Assembly: GCA_003513015.1 (NCBI GenBank)
Contig: DOTA01000392.1
Span: 4,510 to 14,634 of the forward strand
Direction of reading: 5' to 3'
From: Chloroflexota bacterium
Lineage (GTDB): Bacteria; Chloroflexota; Anaerolineae; Anaerolineales; UBA11858
Length of the DNA: 10,125 nucleotides
Shown here: in pieces, positions 1 to 6,303 of the stretch
Layout: each line of letters begins with the position of its first letter
How positions within the stretch are numbered: the stretch's first letter is position 1
Made by a program: the position numbers and the translations under genes
The notes under the pieces: generated by a model
Database searches by the model: none
What the model saw: only the letters and a program-made list of their open reading frames with translations
Told to the model about the DNA's origin: nothing

Positions 1-104
1 CCGTTGGAGGTTTGCAAATCATCAAAGCCTAAAGCTTGTAATTCGCGTTTGACCACGGCTTCCAGGCCAAAGGAGGTGGTTGCGATTAATCGGATCGGAG
101 GCAT
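1..104 (-). CDS. THUMP-type class I SAM-dependent RNA methyltransferase, N-terminal fragment (RlmL/YpsC-like)
   Basis: Only the first 34 codons lie in the window; the gene runs off the left edge. The start ATG is at 104-102 and the protein begins MPPIRLIATTSFGLEAVVKR. The pattern hhATTSFGLEAVVKREL.xLGF is typical of the N-terminus of the YpsC/RlmL group of 23S rRNA guanine-N2 methyltransferases, where it leads into the THUMP RNA-binding domain. Neither the THUMP domain nor the methyltransferase domain is visible here, so the identification rests on this short signature. A good sigma70-like promoter sits just upstream and would give a leader of about 20 bases, so the gene is probably transcribed independently of the stress-protein gene before it. 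No clear Shine-Dalgarno sequence precedes the ATG. Confidence 0.72.
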   Translation of the reverse strand, partial: MPPIRLIATTSFGLEAVVKRELQALGFDDLQTSN

Positions 105-129
105 AAGTTCACAAAACTTTCAGCAGGGG

Positions 130-157
130 ATTATCAAGAACAAAGAGTCATTGCCAA
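130..157 (-). promoter_or_regulatory. sigma70-like promoter for the RNA methyltransferase gene
   Basis: Read on the minus strand, a -35 box TTGGCA (157-152, 5 of 6 to TTGACA) is followed after 16 bases by a -10 box GATAAT (135-130, 5 of 6 to TATAAT). Transcription would start near 123, about 20 bases before the ATG at 104. The 177-base gap between the stress-protein stop (282) and this ATG holds nothing else I can support; no clear terminator for the upstream operon is visible in it. Confidence 0.5.
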
Positions 158-281
158 ACATAATCTGAGTTTGAAATATTCACAGCAAAAGAAGTGTATC
201 AGATTAATTCCCAACCCGCGTAAATGACACGAAATTCATCTATCTCCCCCAAGAAATTGCCTCTCGCCATTTCGAAATTCG

Positions 282-1106
282 TTATTTGACAACCAGCACA
301 GGCCGGTCGATTTGTTCGATTATTTTTTGTGCCAGGTTATCCAATAAATGGCGCTGCCAACCCTCACCGCGATGCGCGCCGATCACCACCAGATCATAAT
401 TGCCATTGTGGGCTTCGCTAAGAATTTCATCCAGCACTAGGCCATGCCGCACTTTGGGCTGCGAATGCACTTTGGGTTTGGTCAATACCTGCAAATCTTG
501 GGCCAGCATCCGGCCTTCGGGCGTGTTTGCCGCCATCAATTCTTGAGCATCTGCGCGCAGTTGCTTGCCCACCACGCCGGGTCCCGCACTGATTTGCGAC
601 ATTACATGCAAAATGGTGATCTGCTCCTCGCCTGCCAGCAAATCGGCGAGTTGGGCGGTCAGGCGGCTGAGCAACGGAGAGCTATCACCGCCGCTATCGC
701 AGAGCAAAATATGCTCGATGGTGCGGATTTCGCCGCGCACAATTAAGACCGGGCAATTCGTGTGTTCAACCACCTGGGTGACAATGGATTTTCGCCATAG
801 GCGCGCCAGACAATGGATCGGAGCGTGTTCACTCATAATTACCAGATCATACGAATTTTCGCCCAATTCTTCCATAATCTGATCGGCCACATATCCGATA
901 CGAATTTTGGTCGAGGCACCCGCATAGCAATCGAGGGCCTGCACCTGCGCTTGAAAAGCCTCTTCACTGGGTGGCAGGCGATCAGAAGTACAATCGAATG
1001 CCAGCAAAATCGTGGGGACCTCACTAATACGGCAAACGATCTGCGCGCCAAACTTAAGTAAATCTTCTAAGACCAGCAAATTGGTAGCAACGATTAGGAT
1101 ACGCAT
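282..1106 (-). CDS. Universal stress protein with two tandem UspA domains
   Basis: A 274-residue cytoplasmic protein made of two UspA-type alpha/beta domains, about residues 1-125 and 128-274. Each begins with a hydrophobic strand (MRILIVATN; EHILLCDSGG) and ends with a conserved strand (CPVLIVR at 118-124; RPVLVVK at 268-274). The second domain has YDLVVIGAHRGEG followed by a helix and the final strand, a degenerate form of the GxxGx9G(S/T) nucleotide-binding signature. The first domain has YDLVIMSEHAP in the same place and lacks the glycines, so it probably does not bind ATP. GAAGG lies about 10 bases before the ATG. The gap from the transporter gene is only 26 bases, so this is probably the last gene of the pst-led operon. 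Its molecular role is unknown; Usp proteins are typically linked to nutrient and other stresses, which suits a phosphate-starvation operon. Confidence 0.85.
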   Translation of the reverse strand: MRILIVATNLLVLEDLLKFGAQIVCRISEVPTILLAFDCTSDRLPPSEEAFQAQVQALDCYAGASTKIRIGYVADQIMEELGENSYDLVIMSEHAPIHCLARLWRKSIVTQVVEHTNCPVLIVRGEIRTIEHILLCDSGGDSSPLLSRLTAQLADLLAGEEQITILHVMSQISAGPGVVGKQLRADAQELMAANTPEGRMLAQDLQVLTKPKVHSQPKVRHGLVLDEILSEAHNGNYDLVVIGAHRGEGWQRHLLDNLAQKIIEQIDRPVLVVK

Positions 1107-1132
1107 TTTAGGATACCTTCACAATAAAAACG

Positions 1133-2293
1133 CTAGAACAGGAGCAAAATCAGCGGGATCACAAAAATCCCAGCCATAAAGATTGCCAGGTTGCGATTGT
1201 TCGTGGTCACCCACCCCACAAACTTCAGGGATAAGCGGGAATAACGGCCATAAAAAAAGATCAAAATCAACATCGAAACGATCATCACGCTAAACATTTC
1301 CACAAAAACCACCGTAAAAGCCGGGGGATTATTCAGCAGCACCGCCGCCAGCAACGTATCCACAAAGGTGGTGATGTTAGCGCCCATGATATAGGGGATC
1401 ACATTTTCTCGCCGGACGAATCCGCGCGTGCTGAGGGGCACGAGGATACTCAAAGAGAGACTCACCGACATGGAAACCAGGGTGACCACGGCCCCGAGGA
1501 GGAACATCACCCAGGGGCGGTACACCAAACGCGACATCCAGCCCACCTGGCTTTCCTTGATAGACATTTGCGGCAGGCACTTATCAAACAGGTTGAAACT
1601 CACCAGGATGATCCCCAACCCCACGAAAAAAACCGTCCACTCCGGCAGCCAACTGGTAATCAGCAGCACCACGGGATCAATGATCCGGTCAACCATCGAA
1701 CTCAAGAGCGCCCCCGACTGCAATTGCCAGGAATCCATCCAGCCCATTTTCAAGATGAACGCGCCTAAAATCAAACCAGGAACGTAAGTTGTGGCGGTAA
1801 CCGTCAACGAAAGCAGGCCCATACTCAGGCTGGTGGAGCGGTCACGCCCGCGCAGCACATATAAAAAGCCAATGAACAACACGATAAAACTAGCCCCCAG
1901 GCGGCTGCCGGTGATCATGGCAAAAGCCCCCAGTTGAGTAATCACCCCGGCATCGAAAAAGGTCAGGGCCGCGGCGGCCACGGGCGATCCACTCATAATG
2001 AGATAGGCAAAAAACCAACCAAATCCCAGGCTATTCGCCACATTGTTGACCTTAAAAGCACTCTGAACCAGCGGGGCTAAAGTGCGAGCGCCTTCCTTCA
2101 TCAAAGAGATTGCCATAATGAACAGGAATAAACTCACCCCAAAGATAACCAGTTTCCCCACATGGAGGCGCGTCCACCAGGCCCGGCGCGCCTCCCGTGG
2201 CAATGCGGGAGGTGCTGATGGAATTGGCAACTCCAAGGGAATCGGGGCCAACACTCCCGGCAAACGGCTATCATGTTCTTGAGAATTTTCCAT
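1133..2293 (-). CDS. Na+/phosphate cotransporter-family (Na_Pi_cotrans-like) membrane protein
   Basis: A 386-residue polytopic inner-membrane protein with a proline-rich cytoplasmic N-terminus (about residues 1-40) and roughly eight to ten hydrophobic segments. Two internally related halves are visible. Residues 90-145 contain MSGSPVAAAAL and later ITGSRLGASF; residues 268-320 contain VSMSVSLSLSILVPL and then YIMGANITTFVDTLL. These match the QSSS...GANIGTT repeat layout of the NptA/PF02690 family. Both QSSS motifs are degenerate, so sodium-driven phosphate transport is not assured. I chose the ATG at 2293 over an upstream in-frame start at 2374 because the longer form overlaps the previous gene by about 80 bases. 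The 2293 ATG is preceded by GGGAG, and only one base separates it from the upstream stop, which implies translational coupling. There is no C-terminal PhoU-like domain. Confidence 0.75.
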   Translation of the reverse strand: MENSQEHDSRLPGVLAPIPLELPIPSAPPALPREARRAWWTRLHVGKLVIFGVSLFLFIMAISLMKEGARTLAPLVQSAFKVNNVANSLGFGWFFAYLIMSGSPVAAAALTFFDAGVITQLGAFAMITGSRLGASFIVLFIGFLYVLRGRDRSTSLSMGLLSLTVTATTYVPGLILGAFILKMGWMDSWQLQSGALLSSMVDRIIDPVVLLITSWLPEWTVFFVGLGIILVSFNLFDKCLPQMSIKESQVGWMSRLVYRPWVMFLLGAVVTLVSMSVSLSLSILVPLSTRGFVRRENVIPYIMGANITTFVDTLLAAVLLNNPPAFTVVFVEMFSVMIVSMLILIFFYGRYSRLSLKFVGWVTTNNRNLAIFMAGIFVIPLILLLF

Positions 2294-2294
2294 G

Positions 2295-3356
2295 CTAATC
2301 TCCCGAATCCAATAAAATTGGCGCCGGCAAAAAATCCAGGCCGGGTTCAATCGTTTCGCGCCAGAAAACTTCAACCATCTGGTTATAGGCCCGCGGCCAA
2401 CCGCCTAAATCTTCCACGGTGAAAGGCTGCACCAATGGCTCAAAGCCCTCGGCAAGCCCCTCCACCGGGCGCAGGTAATAACGGGTCAGAATATTCTGAC
2501 CTTCCGCACTCAACAAAAAATCCAGAAAGGCCTGGGCCGCCTCCCGCTCGCGCCGGGTAATATTCTCCTCCACCAGCACAGCCAGGGGTTGCACCAAAAC
2601 CGTGCGCGACGGATACACGATCTCCAACGGCACACCACGCGCCGCGGCCAGCAGAGCATCTTGCTCGTAGGTGATCAGCGCATCGCCCGCCCCCAGTTCA
2701 AACAACGTCAGCGCTGCCCGGGCCGAAGGCGCTAGCAGGCGCACCTGTTCCCAAATGCCCTGCAACTGGGCTTCGGCAGCAGCCGTATCACCACTTGCCA
2801 GGTAAGCCGAGCCATATTCGGCCAGCAACGCCCACTCCCCTGCGCCGGAGGTGTTGGGGTCGGGGTGCATTAAGTTCAGGCCGTTGGCAGCGCTCAAATC
2901 GGCAAAACCAACGAGGCTCGCGGGGTTGCCGGAGCGGGTGACGATCACCAGCGGCGTGCTGCCGATCACTACGGGGATGAAATCCTGCGATACCAGTTTG
3001 CTCACCTTCAACCAGGTCACCTGTTGCGGATTGCTAAAAATGGCAATATCAGCCGGCGCACCCAGGGTGATCTGGCCCGCCAGCGTTTCTGCCGGGCCGA
3101 AAACCCCCTCAAGGGTCACCTGCCACTCATTGGCCGCGTTCCACTTCTGCTCAAAGGCCGGGAAAATCCCCTGAGTGAAAACTTCTTCCTGGGTGCTGAA
3201 GGCATACACAATCAAATGGACTCGTTTTGCCGGTTTTGGTAGATTCGAATAGATGTAAACGGACAGCGCCAAAATCAGCAGGAAAAAACCGAGGAGCCAT
3301 ATCACCCAAGGGCGACGCGCGGCAATCCCGGATTTTTGAGGGGTCGCTGATTCCAT
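2295..3356 (-). CDS. Membrane-anchored solute-binding protein of the sulfate/thiosulfate (Sbp/CysP) type
   Basis: A 353-residue extracytoplasmic binding protein. One hydrophobic segment (about 17-37) follows RR residues and has no lipobox cysteine, so it is a signal anchor or an ordinary signal peptide. The mature part reads like a family 1/Sbp sulfate-binding protein: APADIAIFS (about 100-108), HPDPNTSGAGEWALLAEYG (164-182, compare the NPKTSGxxR/W...YLAAYG motif), GDALITYEQDALLA (224-237, compare VTYENE), YPSRTVLVQPLAV (248-260) and a C-terminal AQAFLDFLLSAEGQ helix. In the Sbp family these loops bind a tetrahedral oxyanion. It lies 23 bases after pstB with a strong AAGGAGG site and one base before the Na/Pi-type gene. 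No cognate sulfate permease is present, so it may share the Pst permease or act in sensing; both are inference. Molybdate, phosphonate or another oxyanion are alternative ligands. Confidence 0.75.
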   Translation of the reverse strand: MESATPQKSGIAARRPWVIWLLGFFLLILALSVYIYSNLPKPAKRVHLIVYAFSTQEEVFTQGIFPAFEQKWNAANEWQVTLEGVFGPAETLAGQITLGAPADIAIFSNPQQVTWLKVSKLVSQDFIPVVIGSTPLVIVTRSGNPASLVGFADLSAANGLNLMHPDPNTSGAGEWALLAEYGSAYLASGDTAAAEAQLQGIWEQVRLLAPSARAALTLFELGAGDALITYEQDALLAAARGVPLEIVYPSRTVLVQPLAVLVEENITRREREAAQAFLDFLLSAEGQNILTRYYLRPVEGLAEGFEPLVQPFTVEDLGGWPRAYNQMVEVFWRETIEPGLDFLPAPILLDSGD

Positions 3357-3379
3357 AGGGCCTCCTTCACCTCGTGAGG

Positions 3380-4150
3380 CTAACCAATATCCCCGTAGAG
3401 ATAGGCACGTGTGCGCTCATCGCGGGGAGCCGAGAACATTTGCGCGCTTGGGCCGGATTCAACCAGGTTGCCCATCCACAAAAAGATGATGTGATCGGCT
3501 AAGCGCCGGGCCTGCCGCAGGGAGTGCGAAACGATCACCACCGTGGTTTCAGCGCTGAGCAGTTTGAGTTGCTCCTCGATGCGCTGCGCCGAGATGGGAT
3601 CAAGCGCCGAGGTGGGTTCATCACAGAGCAACACTTCGGGTTCCACAGCCAGGGCACGCGCCAGGCACAAACGCTGCTGCTGACCGGTAGAAAGCCCGGA
3701 GGCGGGATCGTGCAGGCGGTCTTTGACTTCATCCCACAATCCGGCGGCCCGCAAGTATTGCTCCACTTTGCGGTCGAGACTGCGCCCGTTGCGGCGCTCC
3801 AATTTTTCCAGGCCATGAATGCGCCGCCCATACGAGACGTTGTCATAAATCGACATGGGTAGCGGGAAAGGCTTAGGGGCCAGCAAGCCTACACGGGTGC
3901 GCACCTCAGTGACATCGGCTTTGCGAGCGTAAATGTCTTCACCATCGAGCAACACCTGTCCGGTGACGCGCACGCCGTTGGTTTCTTCGAGCAAACGGTT
4001 GAGGCAGCGCAACAAAGTGGATTTACCGCAGCCGGATGGTCCCACAATCACGGTGATGCCGCCCGCGGGAATTTGGGCCTCGATGCCCTTGAGGGCTTGC
4101 TCTTTGCCGTAATAGGCGTTAAGGTTTTGAATGGCAATTTTTGTATTCAT
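3380..4150 (-). CDS. pstB: Phosphate-type ABC importer ATPase PstB
   Basis: A 256-residue ABC ATPase that would power the PstC-PstA permease from the cytoplasmic side. Visible motifs are Walker [10 protein letters not shown] (37-45), the PstB hallmark [13 protein letters not shown] (96-108), signature LSTGQQQR (153-160; the more usual form is LSGGQ), Walker B VLLCDEP (173-179) with TSALDP, and the switch histidine in IVSHS (H209). The normal length and PMSIYDNV identify PstB rather than a generic ABC ATPase. The Q-loop is odd: family members have FQKP or AQKP here, while this protein reads [10 protein letters not shown], with P92 in place of the glutamine. The start ATG is preceded by GGAAAG at a reasonable distance. 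The 168-base spacer from pstA contains two repeat-like elements. The next gene downstream is not phoU, which usually follows pstB. Confidence 0.92.
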   Translation of the reverse strand: MNTKIAIQNLNAYYGKEQALKGIEAQIPAGGITVIVGPSGCGKSTLLRCLNRLLEETNGVRVTGQVLLDGEDIYARKADVTEVRTRVGLLAPKPFPLPMSIYDNVSYGRRIHGLEKLERRNGRSLDRKVEQYLRAAGLWDEVKDRLHDPASGLSTGQQQRLCLARALAVEPEVLLCDEPTSALDPISAQRIEEQLKLLSAETTVVIVSHSLRQARRLADHIIFLWMGNLVESGPSAQMFSAPRDERTRAYLYGDIG

Positions 4151-4182
4151 GCAATCTTTCCAGATGAAGGAGAAAATTTTTT

Positions 4183-4260
4183 AACGCGAATAGCGCAAAT
4201 AAGCGATGGTACGAATTTTTAAAATATTCGCGCTATTCGTTTGTTCGCGGCATTCGCGTT
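4183..4260. repeat. Palindromic CGCGAAT/ATTCGCG spacer element, copy 1
   Basis: A 78-base intergenic element between pstA and pstB with perfect inverted ends (AACGCGAAT and ATTCGCGTT). Inside, words of the CGAAT type fill one half and ATTCG words the other, so the element can fold into a long imperfect hairpin in the mRNA. A second copy of the same design lies at 9966-10046. Both continue outward with TTAACGCGAA at one end and CATTCGCGTT at the other. It is not followed by a T-run on the minus strand that would make it an obvious terminator. It is probably a dispersed REP-like or MITE-like sequence. Confidence 0.65.
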
Positions 4261-4285
4261 TCAAAACCATCTGATCACTTTTATT

Positions 4286-4312
4286 CTCCGTGAATTTCGT
4301 GTTTCCGTGGTT
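4286..4312. repeat. CCACGGAAACACGAAATTCACGG spacer motif
   Basis: On the minus strand, just after the pstA stop, the sequence reads AACCACGGAAACACGAAA then TTCACGGAG. It is a run of short CACGG/CACGAA words at about 8 to 9 base steps. Similar short quasi-repeats occur between genes in many environmental bacterial genomes, but only one copy is visible here. It has no coding potential and no clear hairpin. It lies next to the larger palindromic element in the same spacer. Confidence 0.35.
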
Positions 4313-4318
4313 GTCTTT

Positions 4319-5164
4319 TTAGCGCACGATGTGCTTTTCCAGCCGTTTGGTGAGGCCGCGGGAGATCAGACTGGTGAGCAGCACGATAACGGTTAATACC
4401 AGGGCCGAGGCGTAAGCGCGTTGTTGCACTGCTGGGAAGGGCGTGCCTAACTGGAAGAAAACCGCCAATGGCAGCGAGGCCACCGGGTCCATCAGTGAAG
4501 TAGGCAGGCGGTCGGTGTAGCCCGCAGTGAAAAGTACCGAGGCAGCATCGCCGATGCCACGCCCGAAGGCCAGTAAAATCGCGGTCATTAGGCCGGGGGC
4601 CGTCTGTCGTACGATAACTTTCAGGGAAGTTTCGAGGCGCGTGGACCCCAGGGCATAAGCTGATTCCTTAAGAGCCTGTGGCACCATGGCGATGCTTTCA
4701 TCCATCCCGCGCACCATAATGGGCAGTTCCAGTAGCGTCAGGGTCAGGATGCCGCCCAAAAGGGAGGCGCGCATCCCCAAAAAGAGCATGATGGTAAAGC
4801 CAAAAGCGCCATAGACGATGCTGGGCACGCCAAAGAGCAAATCCAGCGAGAGGCGGGCAAATTGCACCCAGCGCGAGCGATTGGCATAAAGCTGCAAAAA
4901 GAGCGCAATCGGCAAGCTGACGACCACCGCCAGCAGGGTGGCACCTCCGGCCAGGTAGAGCGATCCCACAATGGCGTTAAGGATGCCGCCTTCTTTGCCG
5001 AGGTAGTAACCGCCCTTCGGAACTTGCGTGAGCATCGCCAGATTCAGGGCCGGGAGGCCCTTCCAGATCACGGTACCCAAAATCAGGGCCAGGCTGCCGA
5101 TCACCACCAGGAGCGAGAGTCCCATCAGGGTTTGGGCGAAAAGTTCGGTCAGTTTGCGTTTCAT
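4319..5164 (-). CDS. pstA: Phosphate-type ABC importer permease PstA
   Basis: A 281-residue inner-membrane permease with about six transmembrane helices. It carries the PstA landmarks: PSIVYGAFGF (114-123), a cytoplasmic EAA coupling loop ESAYALGSTRLETSLKVIV (167-185) that docks on PstB, and FGRGIGDAASVLFTAG (200-215). Periplasmic residues 45-62 (TQVPKGGYYLGKEGGI) match the usual pre-helix region (canonical PxxxGxxGGI) of PstA. With PstC it would form the heterodimeric channel that receives the anion from the binding protein. It begins 48 bases after the pstC stop. No Shine-Dalgarno sequence is evident before the ATG, because the short spacer is an AT-rich CTAAC-like repeat. The length is normal and nothing appears truncated. 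Confidence 0.92.
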   Translation of the reverse strand: MKRKLTELFAQTLMGLSLLVVIGSLALILGTVIWKGLPALNLAMLTQVPKGGYYLGKEGGILNAIVGSLYLAGGATLLAVVVSLPIALFLQLYANRSRWVQFARLSLDLLFGVPSIVYGAFGFTIMLFLGMRASLLGGILTLTLLELPIMVRGMDESIAMVPQALKESAYALGSTRLETSLKVIVRQTAPGLMTAILLAFGRGIGDAASVLFTAGYTDRLPTSLMDPVASLPLAVFFQLGTPFPAVQQRAYASALVLTVIVLLTSLISRGLTKRLEKHIVR

Positions 5165-5200
5165 AAGTTAGTCAGGTAGTTGGTTAATTAGATGTTAGGG
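5165..5200. repeat. CTAACT-like low-complexity spacer between pstC and pstA
   Basis: On the minus strand the spacer reads CCCTAACATCTAATTAACC then AACTACCTGACTAACTT, a string of degenerate four- to five-base CTAA/AACT words running directly into the pstA ATG. It displaces any normal ribosome-binding site. It is unlike the spacers at the other junctions of the operon. Chance low complexity cannot be excluded for so short a stretch. Confidence 0.3.
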
Positions 5201-5212
5201 ACTTCCCACTCT

Positions 5213-6196
5213 TCACTCATATCTCACCAGGCGGGTCAGCACCCACCGGGAGGCGATGTTGAAGGCCAGCACCAGCAACAGCAGAATCAGGGCGGCACAG
5301 AGTAGGGCAGCATCGTAGAGCGGGATCGACATCATTTCGCCATAGTTGTTAGCGATCAGCGCTGTGAGGGGGTAAGCCGGGTCAAAAATGGAGTTGGGTA
5401 CTTTAGCCACATTGCCGACCACCATCAAAACGGCCATGGTTTCGCCAAAAGCCCGCGAGAAACCCAAAACAATCGCGGCCAAAACCCCGGCCCCAGCCCG
5501 TTTCAGCACCACATGCCAGATGGTCTGCCAACGGGTTGCGCCCAAAGCCAGCGAAGCTTCGCGCAACCCTTGCGGTACGGCGCGGATAACATCTTCGGCC
5601 ACCGAGATGATGATGGGGAAAACCATCACAGCCAGCACCATGCCACCCGCCAGCACACTATATCCCGTGGGATTTTCCGAACGAAAGAGGGGTAGTACGC
5701 CCAGCCAGCGGCTGGCCCAAGGCGCGGCGACCTTTTCGATGAACGGCACAATCGTGAGAATGCCCCAAATCCCATACACGACCGAGGGAATCCCTGCTAG
5801 CAGATCGATCAGCGGGATCAGGAGGGAGCGTAAGCGCGGACGGGCATATTCGGCCAAAAAGATGGCCGTCAGCAGCGAGGGCGGCACAGCGATCAACATC
5901 CCCACCCCCGTGACCCAAAATGTGCCCACGATGAAAGGAGAAAAACCAAACAATCCTTTGAGCGGCGCCCAATCTTGACCGGTTAGCAAATCTGTCAATG
6001 GGGTTACGCGCAAGATAGGTAACGCCCGCAGGAGTAGGGCCAGCGCCATCAAGGGAGCCAGCAAGGCGGCCGTCAGGGTCAGCGCACCCATCAGGCGGCC
6101 CGCGACTTGATCCTGGCGTTTGCGGCCAAATTTGGGGAGGGGCAGCCGCCAGCGTTGGCCGTGGGTGCGGGGTCGGATGAGAGTTTCTTCTTTCAT
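5213..6196 (-). CDS. pstC: Phosphate-type ABC importer permease PstC
   Basis: A 327-residue inner-membrane permease with an arginine- and lysine-rich cytoplasmic N-terminus (about 1-32) and six predicted transmembrane helices. Diagnostic features are GIPSVVYGIWGI (about 135-146), the EAA coupling loop LREASLALGATRWQTIWHVV (211-230) and LGFSRAFGETMAVLMVVGN (about 244-262), all typical of PstC. I chose the ATG at 6196 (MKEETLIRP). An in-frame extension to 6295 reads through the repeat-like spacer after pstS, has no homologous character, and encodes 33 implausible residues. No clear Shine-Dalgarno sequence precedes this ATG. TATATA lies six bases upstream of it, so a weak internal promoter giving a leaderless message is possible but unsupported. 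The gene is followed after 48 bases by pstA. Confidence 0.92.
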   Translation of the reverse strand: MKEETLIRPRTHGQRWRLPLPKFGRKRQDQVAGRLMGALTLTAALLAPLMALALLLRALPILRVTPLTDLLTGQDWAPLKGLFGFSPFIVGTFWVTGVGMLIAVPPSLLTAIFLAEYARPRLRSLLIPLIDLLAGIPSVVYGIWGILTIVPFIEKVAAPWASRWLGVLPLFRSENPTGYSVLAGGMVLAVMVFPIIISVAEDVIRAVPQGLREASLALGATRWQTIWHVVLKRAGAGVLAAIVLGFSRAFGETMAVLMVVGNVAKVPNSIFDPAYPLTALIANNYGEMMSIPLYDAALLCAALILLLLVLAFNIASRWVLTRLVRYE

Positions 6197-6217
6197 GAGT
6201 GCTATATAATTTTTTTT

Positions 6218-6281
6218 ACCAGAGATGAACAGGGATAAACAGCGATTGATCTCCGTTGATCCCATGCATCCCTGATTTGGT
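6218..6281. repeat. Palindromic CAGGGAT/ATCCCTG spacer element between pstS and pstC
   Basis: The 107-base gap between pstS and pstC contains a 64-base stretch with inverted words. ACCA (6218-6221) pairs with TGGT (6278-6281) and CAGGGAT (6230-6236) with ATCCCTG (6268-6274), with further GGGAT/GAT-type words between them. The general design, short words in one half and their complements in the other, resembles the TTCGCG-type element in the pstA-pstB gap although the words differ. In the operon mRNA it would fold into an imperfect hairpin and could lower downstream expression or protect the pstS message. Confidence 0.4.
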
Positions 6282-6303
6282 TTTTGGCGAACCACTAACC
6301 AGC

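Noticed and set aside
225..281. A terminator after the usp gene
   Set aside because: GAAATGGC and GGCAATTTC pair only imperfectly and no T-run follows on the minus strand, so an intrinsic terminator cannot be supported.
781..790. A Pho-box-like GTGACAA word near the usp gene
   Set aside because: It is a single unit inside coding sequence with no second repeat at 11 bases and no -10 box.
2294..2374. N-terminal extension of the Na/Pi-type carrier to an upstream start
   Set aside because: It would overlap the Sbp-like gene by about 80 bases and adds residues unlike the family. The ATG at 2293 has GGGAG just upstream and sits one base after the previous stop.
5388..5978. A 196-codon plus-strand open frame opposite pstC
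   Set aside because: It is antisense to conserved pstC motifs, and its composition is that of the reverse strand of a membrane-protein gene.
6197..6295. N-terminal extension of PstC into the spacer
   Set aside because: The 33 extra residues are a translation of the palindromic spacer element and have no PstC character.
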